Below are positions 45,257 to 53,600 of a stretch of 63,940 nucleotides of DNA, in pieces. The first letter of the stretch is position 1, and every line of letters starts with the position of its first letter. The position numbers were made by a program, and so were the translations under genes. Origin of the DNA: Streptomyces triticagri. Lineage in GTDB: Bacteria; Actinomycetota; Actinomycetes; Streptomycetales; Streptomycetaceae. The stretch covers positions 795-64,734 of the forward strand of contig NZ_QUAK01000008.1 of the NCBI RefSeq assembly GCF_003429565.1, in the 5' to 3' direction. The notes under the pieces are model-generated. The model worked only from the letters and a program-made list of their open reading frames with translations, was not told the DNA's origin and did no database searches.

Positions 45257-46324
45257 GTGATCACCACTACGGGCCTGACCAAGGTCTACCGCTCCCGCGG
45301 CCGCGAGGTCACCGCCCTCGACGGCGTCGATCTGCATGTGCGGGAGGGCGAGGTGTACGGCGTCATCGGCCAGAGCGGCGCCGGCAAGTCCTCGCTCATC
45401 CGCTGCGTCAATCTCCTGGAGAAGCCCACCGCCGGCACCGTGACCGTGGACGGCGTCGACCTCACCGCACTGGCCGGCCGCGGCCAGCGGGCCGGCCGGG
45501 AACTGCGCGAGGCGCGCAGCCGTATCGGTATGGTCTTCCAGCACTTCAACCTGCTGTCCTCGCGGACCGTGCAGGACAACGTCGAGCTCCCCCTGGAGAT
45601 CCTCGGCAAGTCCGGCCGCGAGCGCAGCCGCAAGGCACTCGAACTCCTCGACCTGGTCGGCCTCGCCGACAAGGCGAAGAGCTACCCGAGCCAGCTCTCC
45701 GGCGGCCAGAAGCAGCGCGTCGGCATCGCCCGCGCCCTGGCCGGCGACCCCAAGGTGCTGCTCTCCGACGAGGCCACCAGCGCCCTCGACCCGGAGACCA
45801 CCCGCTCCATCCTGGAGCTCCTGCGCGACCTCAACCGCCAGCTCGGCCTCACCGTGCTGCTCATCACCCACGAGATGGACGTCGTGAAGACCATCTGCGA
45901 CTCGGCCGCCCTGATGGAACACGGCAGGATCGTGGAGTCCGGGACCGTGGACGAGCTCCTCGCCACCCCCGGCTCCGAACTGGCCGCCGCCCTCTTCCCG
46001 GTCAGCGGCGAGGCGTCCGGCGACGAGCGCACCGTGGTCGACGTGACCTTCCACGGCGAGGCCGCCACCCAGCCGGTCATCTCCCAGCTCTCCCGTACGT
46101 ACAACATCGACATCTCGATCCTGGGCGCCGCGATGGACACCGTCGCGGGCCGGCAGGTCGGGCGGATGCGCATCGAACTGCCCGGAGCCTTCGAGGAGAA
46201 CGTCGTGCCGATCGGCTTCCTGCGCGAGCAGGGCCTGCAGGTCGAGGTGGCCGGACACGACGGCGAGGCCGCGCCCCGGCTCGCCGAATCGGCACCCCAG
46301 CTCGTCAAGGAGGGCGTCAAGTGA
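45257..46324 (+). CDS. metN: Methionine ABC transporter ATP-binding protein
   Basis: 355 aa from a GTG at 45257. Walker A is GQSGAGKSS, the signature LSGGQKQR, Walker B VLLSDEATSALDPET and the H-loop ITHEMDVVK. The C-terminal 90 residues are the NIL domain typical of MetN, which binds methionine and shuts down transport. The frame is open upstream but without signal. It overlaps metI by GTGA. It powers uptake of methionine, and possibly related sulfur compounds, through MetI with MetQ as binding protein. The leader peptide and untranslated region before it suggest control by sulfur amino-acid supply. Confidence 0.95.
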   Translation: MITTTGLTKVYRSRGREVTALDGVDLHVREGEVYGVIGQSGAGKSSLIRCVNLLEKPTAGTVTVDGVDLTALAGRGQRAGRELREARSRIGMVFQHFNLLSSRTVQDNVELPLEILGKSGRERSRKALELLDLVGLADKAKSYPSQLSGGQKQRVGIARALAGDPKVLLSDEATSALDPETTRSILELLRDLNRQLGLTVLLITHEMDVVKTICDSAALMEHGRIVESGTVDELLATPGSELAAALFPVSGEASGDERTVVDVTFHGEAATQPVISQLSRTYNIDISILGAAMDTVAGRQVGRMRIELPGAFEENVVPIGFLREQGLQVEVAGHDGEAAPRLAESAPQLVKEGVK

Positions 46325-47055
46325 CCTGGTCGGAGATGCAGCCGCTGCTGGAGCAGGCCTGTTGGGACACCCTCTACATGGTCGGCTGGTCCACCCTGAT
46401 CGCCGTCGTCGGCGGACTGCCGCTCGGCGTGCTCCTGGTCCTCACCGACCGCGGCGGGCTGCTGCAGAACACGGTCGTCAACAAGGTGATCGGGCAGATC
46501 GTGAACATCGCGCGGTCGATGCCCTTCATCATCCTGATGGTCGCCCTGATGTCCTTCACCCGATGGATCACCGGCACCACGATCGGCGTCGAGGCCGCGA
46601 TCGTGCCGCTGGCCATCGGTGCCATCCCGTTCTTCGCGCGACTCGTGGAGACCGCGGTGCGCGAGGTGGACCACGGACTCGTCGAGGCCGTACAGGCAAT
46701 GGGCGGCAACACCTGGACCGTCGTACGCAAGGTCCTGATCCCCGAGTCGCTGCCCTCGCTGATCTCCAGCGCCACCACCACGATCGTGGTGCTCATCGGC
46801 TACTCCGCGATGGCCGGCACCGTGGGTGCGGGCGGTCTCGGTGACATCGCCGTCCGCTACGGCTACCAGCGCTTCGAGACCGGGATGATGTGGATCACCG
46901 TCGGCGTGCTCGCCGTGGTCATCTCCGCCATCCAGTTCGCCGGAGACCTCGCGGCCCGCTCCCTCGCGCGGCGCGGACGCGGCTCCACCGTCCCCAAGCT
47001 GCGGCTGCTGCGCACCCCCGCACCGGCCGCCGTCGAGCCCACCAAGGCTTCCTGA
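46321..47055 (+). CDS. metI: Methionine ABC transporter permease
   Basis: 244 aa, GTG start overlapping metN by 4 bp. Five to six transmembrane helices, with the MetI family core VETAVREVDHGLVEAVQAMG, and the docking loop MGGNTWTVVRKVLIPESLPS. The C-terminal 40 residues are a basic Pro-rich cytoplasmic tail, longer than in E. coli MetI. Forms the transmembrane dimer with the MetN ATPase. metQ follows after 78 bp. Confidence 0.95.
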   Translation: MTWSEMQPLLEQACWDTLYMVGWSTLIAVVGGLPLGVLLVLTDRGGLLQNTVVNKVIGQIVNIARSMPFIILMVALMSFTRWITGTTIGVEAAIVPLAIGAIPFFARLVETAVREVDHGLVEAVQAMGGNTWTVVRKVLIPESLPSLISSATTTIVVLIGYSAMAGTVGAGGLGDIAVRYGYQRFETGMMWITVGVLAVVISAIQFAGDLAARSLARRGRGSTVPKLRLLRTPAPAAVEPTKAS

Positions 47056-47133
47056 ACCCGGCACCTCCGGGCTTCCCGATCCGCCCCGACACCCGCTTCG
47101 GGGTCGTACCACCCATGGAGAAAGGCACTTTTC

Positions 47134-47958
47134 GTGCGTAACACCACCAAGATCACCGCTGCTGTCCTCACCGCCGGAGCCCTCACCCTCGGGCTCAGCG
47201 CCTGCGGCTCCGACTCCGGCTCCGGCGACTCCGACGGTCCGCTGACCGTCGCCGCCAGCCCCACCCCGCACGCCAAGATCCTCAACTATGTCAAGGACAA
47301 TCTGGCGAAAAAGGAAGGGCTCGAGCTCGAGGTCAAGGAGTTCACCGACTACGTCCTGCCGAACACGGCCACCCAGGACGGCTCCGTCGACGCCAACTTC
47401 TTCCAGCACAAGCCGTACCTCGAGGACTTCAACGAGAAGAACAAGACGGACATCGTCCCGCTCGTCGACGTCCACCTCGAGCCGCTCGCCGTGTACTCGC
47501 AGAAGATCAAGGACCTGGACGGCCTCAAGAAGGGCGCCACCGTCGCCCTGCCGAATGACACCACCAACGAGGCGCGCGCCCTCCAGCTCCTCGACAAGAA
47601 CGGCCTGATCACCCTCAAGGACGGCGCCGGCGAGAGCGCCACCCCGAAGGACATCGCCAAGAACCCCAAGAACATCCAGTTCAAGGAGCTCGAGGCGGCC
47701 CAGGTCCCGCGCTCGCTCGGCGATGTCGACGCCGCGGTCATCAACGGCAACTACGCCGTCGAGTCCAAGCTCAGCCCGGCCGAGGACGCCCTCGTGCAGG
47801 AGGCGGCCAAGGGCAACCCGTACAACAATCTCCTCGCCGTCAAGAAGGGCAACGAGAACGACCCCCGCGTGAAGAAGCTCGCGAAGCTGCTGAACTCGCC
47901 CGAGGTCAAGAAGTACATCGAGGACGAGTTCGACGGCGCCGTCATCCCGGCGTTCTGA
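47134..47958 (+). CDS. metQ: Methionine-binding lipoprotein
   Basis: 274 aa from a GTG at 47134. The signal peptide ends with the lipobox LSAC (lipidated Cys at 24), followed by a Gly/Ser/Asp linker. The mature domain is NlpA/MetQ type: LTVAASPTPHAKILNYVKDN, NTATQDGSVDANFFQHKPYL, and NGNYAVESKLSPAEDAL. It captures methionine outside the membrane for MetNI. The operon ends in a strong hairpin 63 bp after the stop. Upstream, GAGAAAGGCA provides the ribosome-binding site. Confidence 0.96.
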   Translation: MRNTTKITAAVLTAGALTLGLSACGSDSGSGDSDGPLTVAASPTPHAKILNYVKDNLAKKEGLELEVKEFTDYVLPNTATQDGSVDANFFQHKPYLEDFNEKNKTDIVPLVDVHLEPLAVYSQKIKDLDGLKKGATVALPNDTTNEARALQLLDKNGLITLKDGAGESATPKDIAKNPKNIQFKELEAAQVPRSLGDVDAAVINGNYAVESKLSPAEDALVQEAAKGNPYNNLLAVKKGNENDPRVKKLAKLLNSPEVKKYIEDEFDGAVIPAF

Positions 47959-48020
47959 AGCGGGACTTGAGTCCCGGGGCCGCCGGGCGCGCCCCGCGAC
48001 CCGCTCGCAACGAGCCGTCT

Positions 48021-48060
48021 ACCACAGGGTCCGCACCGCTCAAGGTGCGGACCCTGTGGT
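48021..48060 (+). terminator. 17-bp perfect hairpin closing metNIQ
   Basis: The stem 48021-48037 (ACCACAGGGTCCGCACC) pairs exactly with 48044-48060 over a 6-base loop, 63 bp after the metQ stop. No U-tract, but stem stability is very high. Confidence 0.85.
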
Positions 48061-48124
48061 GCAGTTATGCGCGTGCATGCTGCATGCTGGGCACTTCAGC
48101 AGCCTGTAGCGACGGAGCGGCGCG

Positions 48125-48763
48125 ATGACGACCACCTTCCCGGACATCTCCATCAGCACCGATCGGCTGGTGCTGCGACCGTTCGAGGACGTGGACATCG
48201 ACGCCTGCACCGAGATGATGAACGACGAGCTGATCACGTCCTGGACCACGGTGCCGCAGCCCTACACACGGGACGACGCCCAGGAGTGGATCACCCGTCA
48301 GGCGCCCGCCGAGCGCTCCCGGGGCCGCGGAATCGTCTTTGCCGTCACCGAGTTCCTCACCCAGCGCCTCGTCGGCGTCGTGCGCCTCAGCCACACCGAC
48401 TGGCGGGTGCGGTCCGCCGAACTCTCCTACCTGATCGCCCCCTGGGCGCGCGGCGAGGGGTACGCGAGCGAGGCCGCCCTCGCCACCGTGCAGTGGCTCT
48501 TCGACGACCAGCGCTTCGAGCGCGTCGAACTGCGCACCGCCGCCGACAACACCGCGGCCCAGCAGGTCGCCCAGAAGATCGGCTGCATCAGCGAGGGAGT
48601 CCTCAGGGGCGCCTGGATAGCGCGGGCCAGGGACGGCGGCGGTGAGTGGAGCGAGTTCCGTACGGACCTCATCGTCTGGAGCCTGCTGCCCGAAGACCTC
48701 GACGGCGTCAGCGAGCAGTTCGCGGAAGCCTCCGGATACACGTCCTTCCCGGAATGGAACTGA
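48125..48763 (+). CDS. RimJ/RimL-type GNAT acetyltransferase
   Basis: 212 aa from the ATG at 48125. Opens with the RimJ-like ISTDRLVLRPFEDVDIDACT, then LVGVVRLSHTDWRVRSAEL, the acetyl-CoA loop LIAPWARGEGYASEAALATV, and VELRTAADNTAAQQVAQKIG. These are the standard blocks of the ribosomal-protein-alanine acetyltransferase-like group, which also acts on other amines. The C-terminal 30 residues (EDLDGVSEQFAEASGYTSF) extend past the usual end. Substrate unknown. It stands between metNIQ and the cobalamin genes. Confidence 0.9.
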   Translation: MTTTFPDISISTDRLVLRPFEDVDIDACTEMMNDELITSWTTVPQPYTRDDAQEWITRQAPAERSRGRGIVFAVTEFLTQRLVGVVRLSHTDWRVRSAELSYLIAPWARGEGYASEAALATVQWLFDDQRFERVELRTAADNTAAQQVAQKIGCISEGVLRGAWIARARDGGGEWSEFRTDLIVWSLLPEDLDGVSEQFAEASGYTSFPEWN

Positions 48764-48782
48764 CCCGCTGTCCGGAGGCGAA

Positions 48783-48829
48783 CCGTTCCGACTGCCCGGA
48801 GGGGCCCCGTTCCGACTGCCCCGAGGGGA
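48783..48829. repeat. 24-bp tandem repeat upstream of cobL
   Basis: CCGTTCCGACTGCCCGGAGG with three further bases (48783-48805) is followed in phase by a near-identical copy (48807-48829) and by partial, drifting copies on both sides. It lies right after the GNAT stop and before the cobL promoter region. Function unknown. Confidence 0.6.
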
Positions 48830-48846
48830 CCGATCCGACGCCGGCC

Positions 48847-48878
48847 CTGACACGATCCGTGGCCCTGGCAGGTAGGCT
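48847..48878 (+). promoter_or_regulatory. Candidate cobL promoter
   Basis: CTGACA (48847-48852) and TAGGCT (48873-48878), a common Streptomyces -10, with a 20-bp spacer that is longer than ideal. It is 63 bp before the cobL start; ribosome-binding site AGGAGA is seen at 48927-48932. Confidence 0.35.
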
Positions 48879-48941
48879 CCCCGGGTCGGCTGTGCGGCAG
48901 CCCCACGACCACCTGCGAGAACCCCCAGGAGACTGACGACC

Positions 48942-50147
48942 ATGGCCGACCGGGTGACGGTGATCGGCTGGGACGGACCGCCGCTGACCGAGGCGGCACG
49001 CGCGGCGCTCGGCGCCGCCACCCTCGTCGCCGGAGCCGCACACCACCTGGATCTGCCCGAAGTCCCCGCACACGCCGAGCGCGTACGGCTCGGCAGCGTC
49101 GGGCTCGCCGCCCGCAGGATCGCCGCCCACCGCGGCACCGCCGTGGTCATCGCCGACGGCGACCCCGGCTTCTTCGGCGTCGTCCGCACCCTGCGGGCCC
49201 CCGAGCACGGTCTCGAGGTCGAGGTCGTACCCGCCGTGTCCTCCGTCGCCCAGGCCTTCGCCCGGGCCGGAATGCCGTGGGACGACGCGCAGGTCGTGTC
49301 CGCCCACCGCCGCACTCTGCGCCGCGCGGTCAACGTCTGCCGCGCCCACACCAAGGTCGCCGTCCTCACCTCACCGGGCGCCGGACCCGCCGAACTCGCC
49401 CTGCTGCTCGCCGGTGTGCACCGCACCTTCGTGGTCTGCGAAGAACTCGGCACCGAACGCGAGCAGGTCACGGTCATCACCTCCGACAGCGCCGCCGACC
49501 ACACCTGGCGCGACCCCAACGTGGTCATCGTCATCGGTGGCCCGGTGGCCGCCGAGACCGGCTGGATCGCCGGCCGCGACCCCGGAGCCAAGCCGCGCGG
49601 CTGGGCGCTGCCCGCCGAGGCCTACGGCGGCGGCACCGGCGAGGGCGAGAACGAACGGCTCCGAGCCGCCCAACTGGCCCGCCTCGGCCCCCGCGTCGGC
49701 GACCTCGTCTGGGACATCGGCTGCGGCGTCGGCGCATTCGCCGTGGAGGCCGCCCGCTTCGGGGCCGCGGTGATCGCGGTCGACCGGGACGCCGACACCT
49801 GCGGCCGCACCACCGCGTCCGCCCGCCGTTTCGGCGTGCAGCTCCAGGTCGTGCACGGCAGCGCCCCGCATGTGCTCGAGGACCTGCCGGAACCCGACGT
49901 CGTACGGGTCGGCGGCGGCGGTGCACCGGTCGTCGCGGCCGTGGCCGACCGGCGCCCCGAGCGGATCGTGACGCATGCCGCCACCCGCGACGAGGCCGAG
50001 CTGATCGGCCGCGACCTCGGCGAGCACGGGTACGTCGTCGAGTGCGCCCTGCTGCAGTCCGTGGAACTGGACACCCGCGTCTGGACCGAGCGAGAGCGCT
50101 CGATCGCCTTCCTGATCTCCGCCCAACTGGACCGGCCCGCCTCCTGA
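48942..50147 (+). CDS. cobL: Precorrin-6Y C5,15-methyltransferase (decarboxylating), CbiE-CbiT fusion
   Basis: 401 aa from the ATG at 48942. The N-terminal half is a CbiE-type tetrapyrrole methyltransferase (VTVIGWDGPPLTEAARAAL, GDPGFFGVVRTL, PAVSSVAQAFARAGMPWDDA). The C-terminal half is a CbiT-type Rossmann methyltransferase with the SAM motif VWDIGCGVGAFAVEAARFGA and VDRDADTCGRTTASARRFGV. It methylates precorrin-6B at C-5 and C-15 and removes the acetate carboxyl at C-12. The CbiE/CbiT fusion is the usual aerobic-pathway CobL arrangement. First of three cobalamin genes here; other cob genes are outside the window. Confidence 0.95.
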   Translation: MADRVTVIGWDGPPLTEAARAALGAATLVAGAAHHLDLPEVPAHAERVRLGSVGLAARRIAAHRGTAVVIADGDPGFFGVVRTLRAPEHGLEVEVVPAVSSVAQAFARAGMPWDDAQVVSAHRRTLRRAVNVCRAHTKVAVLTSPGAGPAELALLLAGVHRTFVVCEELGTEREQVTVITSDSAADHTWRDPNVVIVIGGPVAAETGWIAGRDPGAKPRGWALPAEAYGGGTGEGENERLRAAQLARLGPRVGDLVWDIGCGVGAFAVEAARFGAAVIAVDRDADTCGRTTASARRFGVQLQVVHGSAPHVLEDLPEPDVVRVGGGGAPVVAAVADRRPERIVTHAATRDEAELIGRDLGEHGYVVECALLQSVELDTRVWTERERSIAFLISAQLDRPAS

Positions 50148-50604
50148 TCGGGCCGCGCCGCGCTCCGCCACCGCCGCGGTCCGCGCCGGATGAGGGCCCC
50201 TCGTGCGGGTGGGCCGTCGCCCCGTGACCTTGCTCGCCGGGCGCGCGCGGTAGGCTGGCCGATCGTTGTACTACTCCCGGGCGTTCGTCGTTTCGTACGT
50301 CAATGACCCGGAAAGTGCGCCCGATTTGGGGTGACTGTGGTACGGCAGCGGCCGGGGGACGCGCGACGTGGCGCAGCCCACAACGGGGTCGTGACGGATC
50401 TTCCGTTGTGATGCTGGTGCGGCCACAACAATGGCCTTGGCGTTCGGGCGTTCTGGCGCTTTGTCGTCATGGCGCTTCGGCGTCTTGGAGACGGGATGTT
50501 CGTGCCGCACGGCGCGCACGCTCGTTCTTGTCCATGGGTGGCCGCCGAGCCGCCCCGGGCGAGTCGGCCGAGAGTGGAGCACGACCAATGGGCGAGGGGT
50601 ACGC
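50148..50604. promoter_or_regulatory. Long leader region before bluB-cobT
   Basis: 457 bp with no gene. TAGGCT at 50251-50256 is a possible -10 and would give a 340-base leader. Inside it CACAACGG (50379-50386) and CCGTTGTG (50403-50410) form a perfect 8-bp stem, and 50436-50490 is built of drifting GGCGTTC/GGCGCTT words. I looked for the B12 box and conserved core of cobalamin riboswitches and did not find them. The CDS starts after GAGGGG at 50593. Confidence 0.4.
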
Positions 50605-53600
50605 ATGACCGACACCGGCCAGGTCCCGGGCGAGGGACTGCCTCAGGACGCGGGCACGGTGGAGCAGCCGGGCACGGACATCCCGGGTGCGTACACCATG
50701 CGGGACGTTCCCGGTACGGGCGGCGCTCCGGCGGGCGAGGACGACGATCTGTTTCTGATGCCGGGCGCGCAGGGGGCGTGGGCCGAGACGCACCTGGCGG
50801 ATCCGCAGGCGGCGGCCGCTGTTCCCGGGCCCGGGGCGCCGGTGGCCGGTGCGCACGAGGAGTCGGGGCGCGACAGCGGATCCCTCGACCTGGGCGCGGT
50901 GCGATCCGGCGGCGGAGACGCGGGGGCCCTTGGGCATCCCGGTGCGGCGTCCGGGCAGTACGACGTGGTGGGTGCGGGTGTGCACGGTTCGGGGAGTGCC
51001 CGGGGCGGCGTGCCCGCCGCGCCGGAGCCTTCGGCGGTGGGGCAGGACGGACAACGGCAGGCTCAGGGCGCGCCCGTGCGGCGGCCGTTGCACATGGGTC
51101 CGCCCGTTCCCGGTTCCACGGGCGCGGGGAGCCCGGTGCGTTCGCTGGCCGATCGGGGGCCTGCGGCGGCGCCGTCGGTGGCTTCTTCTTCGGCGCAGGC
51201 TGTGGCGGTGCCGGGTGCCGGGCAGGGGCCCGTGGGTGTCGGAGCCGGCGCTGGTGGCGTCGGCGGGCCGGTGGTGACGGGCGGACCGGTGCCTGGTGTC
51301 GCGGGCGGTGGCGTCCCGGCCGGTGATGGGTCGGCCGGTGATGCGTGGGCCGGTGACGCACCGGCCGTACCCGGTGCGGACGCGACGGCCGGTGGGCCGG
51401 AGTATCTGGACGTACCGCCGCACGAGGCGCCGATGCCCGGGCCGCAGTTGGGGACGATTCCGCCCCTGGGTGCCGCTCCCTGGGCGCCCGTGCAGAACTA
51501 TCCGGTGATGTCTCCCGAGCATGCGGTCATGCCTTCCGGCGGTCCGGTGACTGCTCCCGCAGAAACGGTCGTCCCTGAGCAGAACGCTCCGCAGGATGCC
51601 GCCGAGATGGCCGCGGTGTCGCCGGGGCCGAGCGGCGTCGCGCCGTCGCGAGGCGTTTCCCTGCAGCGTGGCCGGGTGGCGGACCAGGCGGGTCCGTCCA
51701 TGGAGGCGGCCGGGGGCGCGGGCTCCGAGCCGGGCGGCGCCGAGGATGCGGCGGGCCGGCAGGCGCTCGCCGCGGATGCCGCGCTGTCGGCCGTGCAGCG
51801 TGTGGTGCAGACCGGAGCGGCCGGCCCAGTCGCCCCGGGGCCTGCGGACGGTCAGGGCGGCTCCGAGGGCGCCGGACACGAGCGCACGCAGGGCGATGCG
51901 GTCGGCCAGGGCGACCCGGCAGCGAACGGGCCAGGTGCCCGGCCGCAGACGCCGAGCGGTGCCTCGGCGGCCGCGGAGGGCACGCAGTCCGCACCGGACG
52001 CGGTCCACGAGACCGCCGTGCGAGAGCCGGCGCAGGTCGCTCCGGCGCAGGCCGCTCCGGCGCAGGCCGGACCGGTGACGGCCGCCGCTCACGGGGCGGC
52101 AGGCATGAGTGACGCGCGGCAGACTGCCGCCGATGTGGCCCAGCAGCCCGGCGGGGCACCGCAAGGCCAGGTGGATGCCGGCGGTGCGGGGGACGCGGTG
52201 AGCGCCGGGCAGCCGGCCGCCGGCGCGCAGCAGAACGACACCGGTGTGGCGCGGAACGGTGGCGTCGCACAAACGGTCGCCGACCCGGCGGCCGGGGGCC
52301 AGGCGACCTCGATCGCGTCGGCGATCGAAGGGCAGGGGGCAACCGGTGGGCAGGGGACAACCGGTGGGCAGCCGCCGGCCGCCCGGCCCGCTTCGGCAGG
52401 GGCGCCCGCCACGGTGCGGGTCGGGGCGGCGGACGAGCAGCACATCCCTACCTCGTCCGAGACCCCGGCCACGGTTTCCGCGCAGCAGTCGGCGCCGGCC
52501 GGCCCCGAAGCCGTAGGCGCACAACTGCCCGAGACCGAGGGGCAGCCCGACCGGCTTCCGACCACCGACCAGGAGCAGCGGATCGCCGATCCCGCCCAGG
52601 CGCTCACGCCGACTCCGGCGCCGAAGGCCGGCACCGGGCGCCGTCGCCGGATCGTGCAGCCGCAGCCGGCGGTACGTTCTCAGGCCCCGCAGCCGCACGG
52701 ACCAGCGGCCGGCGGGGCTCACCACCACCCGCACGGTGTCGTATCGCCTACGGATGCGGGCCCGCCCACCGAGGCCGCGTCGCCCGCGACCGGTGCCGCT
52801 CAGGCCGGTGCTGCGCAGAACGGTGCTTCCACGGGGGCGACAACCCGGCCCGATTCCGTCCAGCCTCAGCCGACCTCAGCCGACCCGCGACAGGCAGCCT
52901 CGGCGCCGGACACCGATCCGGGCAGCGCTGCGGCCGACACCACGACGCCGTCGGCCGCCCCGATCGACCAGGGTGGCGTCACGGCCACCGAGGCAACCGG
53001 GCCGAACGGGCCCGTGCCGGGGGATGGGGCGGCGCGTCCAGGCGTGAGCACCCCGGCCGATGCGTCGCCGCTCACGGGCGAGGCTGCTCGGCCCGGCGGG
53101 CCGGACTCGCTCGACGAGACGTCACTCACCGGTGACACCGCCCCGGTCGGCGGGTCGCCGTCCCGTCCCGGAGATGCGGCCCCGACCGGCGAGATCACGG
53201 CGACCGCAGAGGGCATGGCGCCCGCAGAGGTCATGGCGACCGGCGAGGCCGCATCGTCCGGCGAGGCCGCATCGTCCGGCGAGGCCGCATCGTCCGGCGA
53301 GGCTCCTCGGCCCGGCGGGCCCGTTCCGATCGGCGAGGCACCGCTTGCTGGTGGGGCTGCCCCGGTCGGTGAGGCGTCCCAGCCCGGCGAGGGCGTCGAG
53401 TCGGGTGCAGTATCACGGCCCGGCCAACCGGCTCCGTCCGAGGGGTCGCCCGTTCCGGGCAACTCGTACCCGCCTGCGGGGACCGTGCCGGCCGGCGGCG
53501 CCACGACTCCGGGTGTTACCACCGCGGCCGGCGAGCCGCTGCCTCCTGGCGAGACCGCTCCGGTCGACGGGGCGTCGCTCCCTGGTACTGCCGACTCGGT

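Noticed and set aside
50148..50604. Possible cobalamin riboswitch before bluB-cobT or cobL
   Set aside because: I could not find the B12 box or the conserved core sequences in either leader, so no riboswitch is annotated.
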